NCBI RefSeq assembly: GCF_001552715.1
Contig: NZ_BCRS01000024.1
Location: 1-46,069 of the forward strand
Source: Mycolicibacterium vaccae NBRC 14118 = CIP 105934
GTDB lineage: Bacteria > Actinomycetota > Actinomycetes > Mycobacteriales > Mycobacteriaceae
DNA length: 46,069 nucleotides
Direction of reading: 5' to 3'
Of the stretch, positions 25,691 through 41,270 are shown in pieces. The notes under the pieces were generated by a model. It saw only the letters and a list, made by a program, of their open reading frames with translations, did not search any database and was not told where the DNA came from. The translations under genes were made by a program, and so were the position numbers. Position 1 is the first letter of the stretch. The number at the start of each line of letters is the position of its first letter.

Positions 25691-26032
25691 ATGCGCCCGA
25701 ACTCCGTCACGCACGCGGCCACCCTTGCCCTCAGCCACGAACCGGTGCCCGCCGATCAGGTCGTCACCGGCGCCCCCACCACCGGGGTGCAGACGCTCAC
25801 CGAGTTCGCCGGCGTAGACGTGGGCGTGTGGGAGATGAGCGTCGGCGGCATGCGCGACGTCGAGGTCGACGAGGTGTTCGTGGTGCTCAGCGGTTCAGCG
25901 CGGGTCGAGTTCGCGGATGGGAGCCCAGGACTGGACCTCGGCAGCGGCGACGTCGTCCGACTCGCCGCGGGCACCCACACGGTTTGGACCGTCACCGAGC
26001 CGCTGCGCAAGGTCTATCTCAGCGCCGGCTGA
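25691..26032 (+). CDS. Small cupin-domain protein
   Basis: A 113-residue single-domain cupin of the Cupin_3 (DUF861) kind. Beta strands are visible in VWEMSVGGMRDVEVDEVFVV, VLSGSARVEFADG and DVVRLAAGTHTVWTVTEPL. Typical members bind a metal or small carboxylate. The metal-ligand residues are sparse here (E and H in EVDEVF and GTHTVW). The ATG at 25691 was chosen as the most 3' candidate that retains the full domain; the frame is open further up. Divergent from the fadE8-like gene by 73 bases. The last 138 bases overlap the C-terminal codons of the PAP2 gene on the other strand. Confidence 0.8.
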   Translation: MRPNSVTHAATLALSHEPVPADQVVTGAPTTGVQTLTEFAGVDVGVWEMSVGGMRDVEVDEVFVVLSGSARVEFADGSPGLDLGSGDVVRLAAGTHTVWTVTEPLRKVYLSAG

Positions 26033-27115
26033 GACCCGGGCACGTCGCCGGGCGTCATAGCGGCGCAGCACGTACACGGCGGCCGCCGCCAGCGCCCAGC
26101 CGAGCAGGATGTCCACCACGTAATGCTCGGCGGTGTAGACCAACGTGAACGCCATCACCAGGACATAGGCGATCAGCACCGGATGCCATCGCCGGCTCAA
26201 CCGGACCCACAGGAAAGCCGCGATCGCCGCGGTCATCCCCGCATGCAGTGACGGGATGGCGGCCACCAGGTTCACGCTGGCCTGTCCCTGGTCGATGAGC
26301 GCGCTGGCCGAGTGCAGGTTCAACTTGCCCCAGCCACGGCCGACGATCCGCTCGATCCACTGGTTCGCGCCGTCCTGGCTGAACTGCATCGCGCCCAGCA
26401 CACCGCCGTCGGGTACACCGCGGGCCGAGCCGAACATGCACCGCGGACCGGACGGGCCGCCTGCCACGTCGGCCGGCGTGCAGCGCGCCGCGGCCCACGG
26501 CGGCGCGGCGGGCAGCAGCACGTAGACGATCAGCGCCGCGAAGTTCAGGCCGACGAACAACCGTACGAACGCCTTCCACTCCGCGCGGTTACGCAGCCAC
26601 AGCACCCCGGCGATCACGTACGGGAGGATGAAGAACGACATGTAGACGGTGCTGATGCCGATCTCCCACCACGGCGGAGTCGGTAGCTTCAACCGTTCCT
26701 GCAGCCACACCGTCGGCATCGTCCCGGCGAACAACCAGCGGTCGGCGTCGGCCTGCCAGTGCCACAGCGTGGGCCGGCCGACCATCGTGGCGGCGCCGCG
26801 GCTGAGGTCGTAGGCCAGCAGCACCAGCGCGAACGGCAGCCAGTCGCGGATCACGTAGAACATCCGGCGGCCCTGCCCGATGCTGGCGGCGAGCAGTCCG
26901 GTGCAGATGTAGAGCAGCAGCAGCTCGCGGTTGAACGCGAACCCGTCGTCGACGGTGCGCCACCCCACGACGACGGCCCAGGTGGCCACGGCCACCCAGC
27001 GCAGCACGGTCAGCCGGCGTACGCGCCGGTCGGTCGGGGGGGCACAGCCCGCAGGACCCGCAATCGACGGTGGATCGTCAATCGCGGACACGGAGGCCTT
27101 TCGACGAGGAAGCAC
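25895..27115 (-). CDS. PAP2-superfamily polytopic membrane protein
   Basis: A 406-residue membrane protein of the PAP2/Ipt1-Aur1-like inositolphosphotransferase group. About six membrane spans are visible, among them VLRWVAVATWAVVVGW, LLLLYICTGLLAAS, STVYMSFFILPYVIAGVLWL, LFVGLNFAALIVYVLL and YVLVMAFTLVYTAEHYVVDI. The PAP2 motifs are AIPSLHAGMTAAIAAFL (central S-x-H) and the later AEHYVVDILLG with its histidine. It should transfer or remove a lipid-linked phosphate. The start is GTG at 27115 with an alternative GTG at 27091 preceded by AAAGG. The last 46 codons (YDARRRARVSAGAEIDLAQR onward) run antisense through the cupin gene, so the true tail length is uncertain. Confidence 0.82.
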   Translation of the reverse strand: MLPRRKASVSAIDDPPSIAGPAGCAPPTDRRVRRLTVLRWVAVATWAVVVGWRTVDDGFAFNRELLLLYICTGLLAASIGQGRRMFYVIRDWLPFALVLLAYDLSRGAATMVGRPTLWHWQADADRWLFAGTMPTVWLQERLKLPTPPWWEIGISTVYMSFFILPYVIAGVLWLRNRAEWKAFVRLFVGLNFAALIVYVLLPAAPPWAAARCTPADVAGGPSGPRCMFGSARGVPDGGVLGAMQFSQDGANQWIERIVGRGWGKLNLHSASALIDQGQASVNLVAAIPSLHAGMTAAIAAFLWVRLSRRWHPVLIAYVLVMAFTLVYTAEHYVVDILLGWALAAAAVYVLRRYDARRRARVSAGAEIDLAQRLGDGPNRVGARGESDDVAAAEVQSWAPIRELDPR

Positions 27116-27197
27116 CAGAATTCCGGTGCGAGCCTATTTAACCGCCTCGCCACCCGCAGTTCGGTAACTGTTCAGCGACAAATGCGCTGGCGGCGGC

Positions 27198-27947
27198 TCA
27201 GACGTGCTCCCGCAGGAAGGCGATGTCGTCCTTGCGGCCCTCGTCGGAGGTCTCGCAGATCACCGGCGCACCGGCGGCCTTGACCACCGCGACGAGCAGT
27301 TGGGGATCGATCTGGCCGGAACCGAAGTTGGCGTGCCGGTCGGCGCCCGAGCCGGCCGCGTCGCGCGAGTCGTTGCAGTGCACCAGGTCGATGCGTCCGG
27401 TGATGCCCTTGATCCGTTCCACCGCGTCGACGAGCGCCTCGCCGGCCGCCCAGGCGTGGCAGGTGTCCAGGCAGAAGCCGATCCCGGTGTCACCGATGCG
27501 GTCCCACAGCCGGGCGATGGTGTCGAAGTGCCGGGCCATCGCGTGGTCACCGCCCGCGGTGTTCTCCAGGTAGACCGGCACGTCCGTCTTCAGGCTGGCC
27601 AGCGCCTTGACCCAGCGCTCAAAGCCGGCCTCCATGTCGTTGTCGTCGGCGTGTCCGCCGTGCACGATCACCGCGGTGGCGCCGACCGCCGAGGCCGCGT
27701 CGCAGGTGTCCTGCAGGATCTTGCGTGACGGGATCCGCACCCGGTTGTTCGCCGACGCGACGTTGATCAGGTACGGCGCGTGCACGTAGATCGGGATGGT
27801 GGCCGCCTTGAGCACCTCGGCGTCCTCGCGGGGTGGCGGCTTCTTCCAGCTCTGCGGATTGCCGAGGAAGAACTGCACCACGTCGGCGCCGTCAGCCTGC
27901 GCCGCTGCCAGGGGGTCGTCTCCGTGGACATGCGAACCTATGAGCAC
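27198..27947 (-). CDS. end: Endonuclease IV (AP endonuclease)
   Basis: A 249-residue AP endonuclease of the Nfo/End family, which cleaves DNA 5' to abasic sites in base-excision repair. Zinc-site motifs are present: IGSHVHG near the start, [40 protein letters not shown], then [11 protein letters not shown] with [11 protein letters not shown], and [12 protein letters not shown] at the end. The start is GTG at 27947, aligned to the M. tuberculosis protein (Rv0670); an upstream open extension of 13 residues is not conserved. The TetR gene ends 10 bases upstream on the same strand, so the two are likely co-transcribed. Confidence 0.96.
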   Translation of the reverse strand: MLIGSHVHGDDPLAAAQADGADVVQFFLGNPQSWKKPPPREDAEVLKAATIPIYVHAPYLINVASANNRVRIPSRKILQDTCDAASAVGATAVIVHGGHADDNDMEAGFERWVKALASLKTDVPVYLENTAGGDHAMARHFDTIARLWDRIGDTGIGFCLDTCHAWAAGEALVDAVERIKGITGRIDLVHCNDSRDAAGSGADRHANFGSGQIDPQLLVAVVKAAGAPVICETSDEGRKDDIAFLREHV

Positions 27948-27957
27948 GCCGCCGAGT

Positions 27958-28545
27958 CTAGGCCCGCGCCCCGACAGTCGCGTCATCGATCAGCCGGGCC
28001 GCCGCGGTCCTGGCGTGGAGCAGCGCAGCGGTGTCGTTGAGTGTCGTCGCCAGCGCCGTGGCGCCCTCGAACACCACCAGCAGCTGATTGCCCAGCGCAT
28101 AGGGGTCCTCGGCGCCGGCCTCGGCCGCCACCGCGATGAGTCGCTCCTGAAAGCGCCGCTTGTGGGCCCGCACCAGGTCGTCCACCGCGGGCCAGGTGCC
28201 TGCCGACTCCACCGCGGCGTTGTGGAAGGGGCAACCGCGGAACCGGTCCACCGGGGGCGCGTCGAAGATCGCCAGCAGCCGTTCCCGCGGCGGGAGGTCG
28301 GCACGGTCCAGGGCTCGCTCCAGCGGGGTGCCGGTCCGGTCCAGGGCGCGCAGGTAGTCCTCCACCAGCTCCGCCTTGCCCGAGAAGTGTTGGTACAGGG
28401 TCCGTTTCGACACGTTGGCCTGCTGGATGACCGCTTCCACGCCGGTGGCGTTGATGCCGTCCCGGTAGAAGAGCCGGGCAGCGGCCGCGACGAGCCGCTC
28501 CCGTGCGCCCCGGCCCCCACCCGTGTTGCTCGAGTCGTTGACCAC
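27958..28545 (-). CDS. TetR/AcrR-family regulator of the divergent oxidoreductase operon
   Basis: A 195-residue regulator with a GTG start at 28545. The helix-turn-helix is [20 protein letters not shown], followed by [16 protein letters not shown]. The C-terminal domain has [10 protein letters not shown], a motif seen in TetR proteins (with an exposed cysteine) controlling quinone- or electrophile-linked oxidoreductases. The gene is divergent from a zinc-free alcohol dehydrogenase family gene across a 104-base region holding two operator-like palindromes. Autorepression and repression of that pair are the likely role. Its 3' end is 10 bases from end. Confidence 0.92.
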   Translation of the reverse strand: MVNDSSNTGGGRGARERLVAAAARLFYRDGINATGVEAVIQQANVSKRTLYQHFSGKAELVEDYLRALDRTGTPLERALDRADLPPRERLLAIFDAPPVDRFRGCPFHNAAVESAGTWPAVDDLVRAHKRRFQERLIAVAAEAGAEDPYALGNQLLVVFEGATALATTLNDTAALLHARTAAARLIDDATVGARA

Positions 28546-28556
28546 GTCCTGAAGTG

Positions 28557-28568
28557 TACCGACCGGTA
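28557..28568. promoter_or_regulatory. Candidate second operator near the TetR start
   Basis: TACCGACCGGTA is symmetric except at its two central bases and shares the ACCG/CGGT half-sites of the 28609 palindrome. It lies 12 bases before the TetR GTG start and just upstream of the -35 of the divergent promoter. Confidence 0.5.
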
Positions 28569-28572
28569 TGGC

Positions 28573-28601
28573 TTGACGATCACGGTTGCACAGGGTTTAT
28601 A
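28573..28601 (+). promoter_or_regulatory. Sigma-70-type promoter for the oxidoreductase/NmrA pair
   Basis: TTGACG (28573-28578), a 17-base spacer and TTTATA (28596-28601) form a near-consensus housekeeping promoter, uncommon in such GC-rich DNA. Transcription would begin near 28608, at the edge of the 28609 palindrome. Confidence 0.7.
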
Positions 28602-28608
28602 GTCCGAT

Positions 28609-28626
28609 GTACACCGATCGGTGTAC
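28609..28626. promoter_or_regulatory. TetR-type operator at the transcription start
   Basis: GTACACCGATCGGTGTAC is a perfect 18-base palindrome placed directly at the expected transcription start and 24 bases before the ATG at 28650. Size and symmetry are typical of a TetR-dimer site. Confidence 0.8.
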
Positions 28627-28649
28627 TTCTGCGCGATGAAGAGGAACAC

Positions 28650-29630
28650 ATGCGCCATCTCGTCATGACCCAGGTCGGCCCACCCGGGGAGTCGGTCGTG
28701 CTCACCGACAGCCCGCAGCCCGCGCCCCAGCAGGGCCAGGTGTCGGTCCGCATGGAGGCCGCCCCGATCAACCCGTCGGACCTGCTGCTGATCCAGGGCA
28801 GATACCTCGTCCGCCCGGCGCTGCCCGCCACCGTCGGGGCCGAAGGCGTCGGCATCGTGACGGACGTGGGACCGCAGGTGGACGACCGCATCATCGGCAA
28901 GCGCGTGATGCTGCTGCCCACCTACCGGACCGGCACCTGGGCGGAACAGGTCGTCGTGGCCCGTGCCGACGTCGTCGAGGCACCCGACGCCGACCCGCGG
29001 CAACTCGCGATGGTGACGATCAACCCGGCGACCGCCCACGTGCTGCTGGAGCGGACCGACCTCACCGCCGGGGACTGGATCGGCCAGACGGCGGCGAACT
29101 CCGCGGTGGGCCGCCTCGTGGTGGCGCTCGCGCGGCGCCGCGGTATCAGGACCCTCAACGTGGTGCGCCGCGACGACGTCGCCGCCGAGATCCGCGCAGC
29201 CGGCGGCGACGTCGTCCTCGTCAGCGGCCCGGACCTCGCGCACCGGATCGCCGACGAACTCGGCGACCGCCGCCTGCGCCTGGTGCTGGACCCGCTGGGG
29301 GCAGATCACGCAGCCGAACTGATCGGCGCACTCGACTTCGGCGGCACGGCGGTCACCTACGGCTCGCTCACCGGCGCACCGACCGGGCCGTCCACCCAGG
29401 CGTTGCTCTCCAGGGAGATCCGCTTCACCGGATTCTGGCTCGGCAACTGGTATGCCCGGACGCCCCCGCGTCAGGTCGCCGACACGCTGTCCTTCCTCGC
29501 CCGCCTCGTCGCCGACGGTGAACTGTCGGTCCCCGTCGAGGCCACCTACCGGCTCGACGAGCACCACAAGGCGTTCGCACACGCAGAGACGTCGCGCCGC
29601 GACGGCAAGGTGCTGTTCACCTTCGACTGA
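28650..29630 (+). CDS. MDR-family (quinone/enoyl reductase-like) oxidoreductase
   Basis: A 326-residue medium-chain dehydrogenase/reductase of the zinc-independent type, near quinone oxidoreductase and mitochondrial enoyl-reductase. The N-terminal GroES-like domain contains APINPSDLLLIQGRY and ATVGAEGVGIVTDVG. The nucleotide domain has the atypical loop GQTAANSAVGRLVVALARR followed by LNVVRRDD, which suits NADPH binding. No zinc-binding cysteine cluster is seen. It should reduce a small unsaturated or quinone substrate. The ATG at 28650 has AGAGGA before it. It is first in a two-gene operon with an NmrA-like gene under a TetR-controlled promoter. Confidence 0.9.
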   Translation: MRHLVMTQVGPPGESVVLTDSPQPAPQQGQVSVRMEAAPINPSDLLLIQGRYLVRPALPATVGAEGVGIVTDVGPQVDDRIIGKRVMLLPTYRTGTWAEQVVVARADVVEAPDADPRQLAMVTINPATAHVLLERTDLTAGDWIGQTAANSAVGRLVVALARRRGIRTLNVVRRDDVAAEIRAAGGDVVLVSGPDLAHRIADELGDRRLRLVLDPLGADHAAELIGALDFGGTAVTYGSLTGAPTGPSTQALLSREIRFTGFWLGNWYARTPPRQVADTLSFLARLVADGELSVPVEATYRLDEHHKAFAHAETSRRDGKVLFTFD

Positions 29631-29661
29631 CCCCTCCCCCCGGACCCAAGGAGCGACAGAC

Positions 29662-30597
29662 ATGACAGCCAACCCGATCCTGGTGACCGGCGCGACCGGC
29701 CGCCACGGCAGCACCGGCGAACACCTCGTGCGGCGCCTGATAGAAGAGGGTCGCGCCGTGCGCGTGCTGACCCGGGCACTCTCTGCGCGCACCGAGCGCC
29801 TCGCCGCGATGGGCGCCGAGATCGCCGTCGGCGATCTGCACGACCGGCGCACCCTCGTAACTGCCCTGACCGGAGTCGACCTCGCCTACTTCACCTATCC
29901 GATCGACGCCGGCGTCGTCACCGCCGCCGCCAACTACGCCGCCGCGGTCCGCGAGGTCCGACGCATGCCACGCACGGTCGTGATGTCGATGGGTCCCGCC
30001 CACCCCGCCAGCCCCAGCGATCTGGGACGCGCCCAGTGGCTGGCCGAGGAGATCCTGCAGTGGGCGGGCCTCGACGTGACCATCCTGCGCGTCGCCGCGT
30101 TGTTCCACGAGAACCTCGCGGTCCTGCACGGCAGATCCGTCGCCGCCCGGGGCGTCATCCGCAACTCCTTCGGCCACCGGGAGGTCGCCTGGATCAGCGG
30201 CGGCGACGCCGCCGAACTGGCGTTGACGGCCCTGCTGCAGCCCGACCGGTTTACCGAACCGGTGTTCCACGCGAAGGGATCCGAGACCCTCAGCCATACC
30301 GATATCGCCGCGCTGCTGGCCGAACTCACCGACCACGTCGTCCACTTCGAAGCCGTGTCCCAGGACGAATGGCGCCACGACCTCGAACAGTTGTCCCGGC
30401 ACCCCGGTCAGGACGTGGTCAACCCGGCAATGGCGCAGCACATCTCGGCCGTCGGCCACATGGTCGCCACCCGAGGGCGCACCCTGCCCGCCGACCGCGC
30501 GCAACTGCGGAGCCTGATCGGCCGGGAACCGGTCACCGTGCGCGAATTCCTCGCGGCGAACCTCGCGCGATTCACCCCCGCTAGGACTGCGTGCTGA
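29662..30597 (+). CDS. NmrA-like NAD(P)-binding protein
   Basis: A 311-residue atypical SDR with N-terminal motif ILVTGATGRHGSTGEHLVRR, matching NmrA/HSCARG redox sensors. The usual SDR catalytic Tyr-x3-Lys is not evident, as expected for members that sense NADP(H) rather than act as enzymes. A clear AAGGAG at 29648-29653 precedes the ATG at 29662. It follows the MDR oxidoreductase by 31 bases and probably shares its transcript, so a common role in handling reactive carbonyl or quinone compounds is plausible. The last 17 bases overlap the 3' end of the convergent antiporter gene. Confidence 0.87.
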   Translation: MTANPILVTGATGRHGSTGEHLVRRLIEEGRAVRVLTRALSARTERLAAMGAEIAVGDLHDRRTLVTALTGVDLAYFTYPIDAGVVTAAANYAAAVREVRRMPRTVVMSMGPAHPASPSDLGRAQWLAEEILQWAGLDVTILRVAALFHENLAVLHGRSVAARGVIRNSFGHREVAWISGGDAAELALTALLQPDRFTEPVFHAKGSETLSHTDIAALLAELTDHVVHFEAVSQDEWRHDLEQLSRHPGQDVVNPAMAQHISAVGHMVATRGRTLPADRAQLRSLIGREPVTVREFLAANLARFTPARTAC

Positions 30598-31576
30598 CCA
30601 CGAACGCCAGGTAGACCAGGTAGGCGGCGACCATGAAGCCGCCTTCGATGCGGCTGACCCGCCGGCCCGACAGGAAGATCGGGATACACACCACCGCGAC
30701 GGCCACCATGATCGGGATGTCGATGCGGACCAGGCTGTCGGGCAGCAACAGGCCGCCGGCCGGCACCAGGCAGGTGAGGCCGAGGATGAGCAGGATGTTG
30801 TAGATGCTGCTGCCGATCAGGTTGCCGATCGCGATGTCGCGGTCGCCGCGGATGGTCGACACCACGGTCGTCACCAACTCGGGCGCCGAGGTCCCGATCG
30901 CCACCACGGTCAGCCCGATCAACGCATCGCTGACACCGAACCCGCGGGCCAGACCCACCGCGCCGTCGACCAGCCATTCGGCGCCGATCACTACGATCCC
31001 GATGCCGACCAGCGTCATCGTCAGATAGGCCGAGGTGCGCCGCCGGACCAGGATGGTCGCGGCGTCACCGTCGACCGCGTCGGCGGGATACTCCCCCGCG
31101 AACTCCTCGTTGATCTGCCACGACTCCCGCCGCGACGACCAGATCACCCCCGCGGTGTAGACGAACGCACAGACCACCAGGATCAGCCCGTCCACACGCG
31201 TCAACACCCCGTCGGCGGCCAGCAGCCACAGCAGCCCCGCGGCCAGCGCCATGATCGGCAACTCGAACCGGATGGTGCGCATCTGCAGCGCCAACGGGAC
31301 CAGCAGTGCGCTCAACCCGAGGATGAGCAGCAGGTTCACGATGTTGGTGCCGGCGATGTTGCCGACCGCCAGCGCGCCGCTGCCCTCCCCCGCCGCGACC
31401 ACCCCGACGGCCAGCTCGGGCAAGCTTGTGCCGATCGAGACCACGGTCAGGCCGATGACGATCGGGCTGATGCCCAACCGCCCGGCCAGCCCCACCCCGC
31501 CGCGCACCATCACTTCGGCACCCACGACCAGTGCGGCCAATCCCGCGAGGAACCAGAGAACGTTCGTCGTCATCAT
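30581..31576 (-). CDS. Calcium/sodium:cation antiporter (CaCA family)
   Basis: A 331-residue membrane protein with the internal duplication of the CaCA superfamily. The two alpha repeats are visible as SPIVIGLTVVSIGTSLPELA near 36-55 and ALIGLTVVAIGTSAPELVTT near 220-239, each with the acidic residue that binds Ca or Na. About ten membrane spans alternate with a short acidic cytoplasmic loop (INEEFAGEYPADAVDGDAA). It would exchange Na+ for Ca2+ or a similar cation. The start is ATG at 31576, with a second ATG one codon on. It begins just after the rpoC terminator and has no obvious partner. Confidence 0.93.
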   Translation of the reverse strand: MMTTNVLWFLAGLAALVVGAEVMVRGGVGLAGRLGISPIVIGLTVVSIGTSLPELAVGVVAAGEGSGALAVGNIAGTNIVNLLLILGLSALLVPLALQMRTIRFELPIMALAAGLLWLLAADGVLTRVDGLILVVCAFVYTAGVIWSSRRESWQINEEFAGEYPADAVDGDAATILVRRRTSAYLTMTLVGIGIVVIGAEWLVDGAVGLARGFGVSDALIGLTVVAIGTSAPELVTTVVSTIRGDRDIAIGNLIGSSIYNILLILGLTCLVPAGGLLLPDSLVRIDIPIMVAVAVVCIPIFLSGRRVSRIEGGFMVAAYLVYLAFVVSTQS

Positions 31577-31613
31577 CAGTTTCAGATCAGATACAGAAGA
31601 CCCAGATACGGAA

Positions 31614-31642
31614 AAGCCCCCGCCCCATCGGGGCGGGGGCTT
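31614..31642 (-). terminator. Intrinsic terminator after rpoC
   Basis: Arms AAGCCCCCGCCCC (31614-31626) and GGGGCGGGGGCTT (31630-31642) form a 13-base stem with a three-base loop, 10 bases below the rpoC stop. On the minus strand it is followed by TTTTCC. It ends the rpoB-rpoC transcript. Confidence 0.9.
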
Positions 31643-31651
31643 CCCGTTGAC

Positions 31652-35638
<3,987 letters not shown>

Positions 35639-35668
35639 CTAGAAAATTTTCGGGTCAACGGGCGAGAT

Positions 35669-39181
<3,513 letters not shown>

Positions 39182-39466
39182 CTAATGCGGCTCTTTCGAC
39201 ACCGGAGAAGCCGGTCCGTTTTTGCCGCGTTTCTGCGTCGGTTCGGCTGGCTACAACCAACCACCGGACGCACGGGCACGCGTCTAGATCGCTGAGCGGG
39301 GGCTCAGGCTAGGACCACATGACTAGTGCGGGTCGGAAAAAGCGAGGTGGGCAGGGCGCAGCCAGCGCAACGTCCAACGATAGCGCAGGACAGCCTATTC
39401 CTCAACCCTCGAGGCAGCACTGTGTGCTACGGAACTTCGGTCGCTGGCTGGCGGCCCTCACTGCTG

Positions 39467-41200
39467 TCATCCGTGCACACATTGCTGGGCAATAGATTGG
39501 CCCGGTTTCGCCGTTGCGTCAAGAGATGACGCGGTGTTTGTGGAGTTTTCTGTGAACACTTCGTCCGGCTCGACGGCGCAGGTGGCGAAGTTGATCCCGA
39601 ACAGCAGGCGCGCCCCGAAGGTGAACAGCCAGTCGATGAACGTCTGACGCTCGGCCGGGCCCGGCAGAACGATGGCCGTCGCTGTTCCGCGGCTGGTCGC
39701 GACCGTGAGGGTGTCTCCCGGGGCGCCGTAGAAGCCCGATTCCGACGGCGGTGCGCCGGCGAACATGTCGTTGAGCCAGCCGGCGCTGATCTTCTCGGCG
39801 GCCTTGACGTTGGCGACCTTCGACCAGCCGGTGACGATGTTCAGCGCGGCCTGGATCAACGGATTGCCGCCGAGCATGGTGTCCGAGTGGGATCCGCCGA
39901 CGAGCTGGACGCCGTTGAACTTCCCCGGACGCCACTGTTCCAGCGACGTGTTCGAGGTGCCGGACAGGTTCCAGTAATAGGACCGGCCGGCCAGGTTGTA
40001 GATCGGGAAGTCCTGCGGCAGCTTGCCCAGCGCCGCCGGGGTCACGTCGCCGAAGCCCACCCCGTCGAGCAGCACCACCCCGGCCAACCGGTCGAAGGCG
40101 CCGTTCTGTGTCATGTACCCCGCCGCGCCGGCGGCCAGCCCGCCACCGGCGGAGTGCCCGACCAACGCGACCTTCTGCACGCCGTCGAGCAGCGTGCCGC
40201 CATAGCCGGCGGCCAGCGCGCTCTGTGCCAGCGCGGCGTTGCCGTCCACGAACAGGCCGGCCACCGCTTTGTGCAGCGGTGAGCCGCCCACCCAGCAACC
40301 GTCGCAGGCCAGGAAGTTCGACGTCACCGACGTCGCGACGACGATGCTGTGCGTCGCCTCGGCCAGCCGGGCCGCGGTGTAGCTGTAAAACGCTCCCGAG
40401 GCCAGGAAGCCGTGCTGCAGGTAGATCAGGCGGGTGGGGACGTCCCCGGCCGGGACGTACCAGTCCGCGGGCACGTCGTAGCCGTCGCCGCAGTCGATCC
40501 GCAACGAGGAACTGCGCACGGTGACGGTGCTGCCCCACGGCAGCAGCGGCGGACCGCCCAGTACGCGGATCGCCGCGGAGTAGATGGTGAAGATGACCGT
40601 GCCGACGACGCTGAGCAACGTCTGCTTCCGGGGAGCGGTGGCCAGCTCCCGGCCGGGCTGCTCAAGCATCGTGGCCAGCTCGGTCTGATGGCTCTTGAGC
40701 GGCGCTGTCGCGGTGGTCTCGGTCCGGGCCTCGTCCTGGACCGGGGTTACCGCCTGGGGTTCCACCTCGGCCGGGAGTTCGGTGGCCGTGTCGACGTCCG
40801 CCTCGGGCGTTTCCTCGACGACAAACGCCTCGTCCTCGTCGGGGCCTTCCTCGACGACCGCCTCTTCTTCTTCTTCGGGGCCTTGCGCTTCTTCGGCGCC
40901 CCGGTCTTGGGCGCCCTCGTCTTCGGCGCCCTGTTCTTCTTCGGGGTCCGCTTCTTCGGCCGCGTCTTCGTCCGTCGCGTCTACTTCCGGCTCCGCGTCG
41001 TCGGCGGCCGGGGACTCGGCGGTGTCGTCGCTGTCGCCGGGTTCACCCGATTCCGGCTGGGCCGACTCCGAACTTGTCGACGCGTTGCCCGTCTCGGACT
41101 CGGTCGTCGCGGCCGCGACGCCAGCGCCGGCCAGCAGTGCGCCCGCCATCCCGGCGGCGATCGCCCCTGCCCCCACCAACTTCGCCAGCCGGTCGTCCAT
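39467..41200 (-). CDS. Secreted alpha/beta hydrolase with long acidic linker (copy 1)
   Basis: A 577-residue exported protein. The signal peptide is MDDRLAKLVGAGAIAAGMAG then ALLAGAGVAAA. A linker of about 130 residues at 33-165 is almost entirely Glu/Asp/Ala/Ser/Pro, including an EEEEEAVVEE run. The C-terminal alpha/beta hydrolase domain starts near 220. The oxyanion strand is IYLQHGFLASGAFY, the nucleophile S350 in VGHSAGGGLAAG, and a likely acid/base pair is D379 and H438 in GGSHSD. It should be an esterase or lipase working in the envelope or outside. The ATG at 41200 follows GGAGGGG. Its nearest relative in the window is the next gene upstream, showing a tandem duplication. Confidence 0.85.
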   Translation of the reverse strand: MDDRLAKLVGAGAIAAGMAGALLAGAGVAAATTESETGNASTSSESAQPESGEPGDSDDTAESPAADDAEPEVDATDEDAAEEADPEEEQGAEDEGAQDRGAEEAQGPEEEEEAVVEEGPDEDEAFVVEETPEADVDTATELPAEVEPQAVTPVQDEARTETTATAPLKSHQTELATMLEQPGRELATAPRKQTLLSVVGTVIFTIYSAAIRVLGGPPLLPWGSTVTVRSSSLRIDCGDGYDVPADWYVPAGDVPTRLIYLQHGFLASGAFYSYTAARLAEATHSIVVATSVTSNFLACDGCWVGGSPLHKAVAGLFVDGNAALAQSALAAGYGGTLLDGVQKVALVGHSAGGGLAAGAAGYMTQNGAFDRLAGVVLLDGVGFGDVTPAALGKLPQDFPIYNLAGRSYYWNLSGTSNTSLEQWRPGKFNGVQLVGGSHSDTMLGGNPLIQAALNIVTGWSKVANVKAAEKISAGWLNDMFAGAPPSESGFYGAPGDTLTVATSRGTATAIVLPGPAERQTFIDWLFTFGARLLFGINFATCAVEPDEVFTENSTNTASSLDATAKPGQSIAQQCVHG

Positions 41201-41270
41201 CGGTGACCCCTCCGTCGCAGCCGCGCAAAACGTATCGCGGTCGCCGGGGCACCGAAGTGATTTGCCGGAA

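Noticed and set aside
39201..39215. Small hairpin ACCGG-agaag-CCGGT followed by TTTTT on the plus strand, upstream of rpoB
   Set aside because: It would end plus-strand transcription, but no plus-strand gene lies to its left. In the rpoB direction there is no T-tail, so it is more likely chance or part of leader folding.
40800..41100. Repeated gaa/gag-like codons in hydrolase copy 1 as a possible CRISPR or satellite array
   Set aside because: Units are irregular, lie in frame, and code for the acidic linker; there are no spacers of even length.
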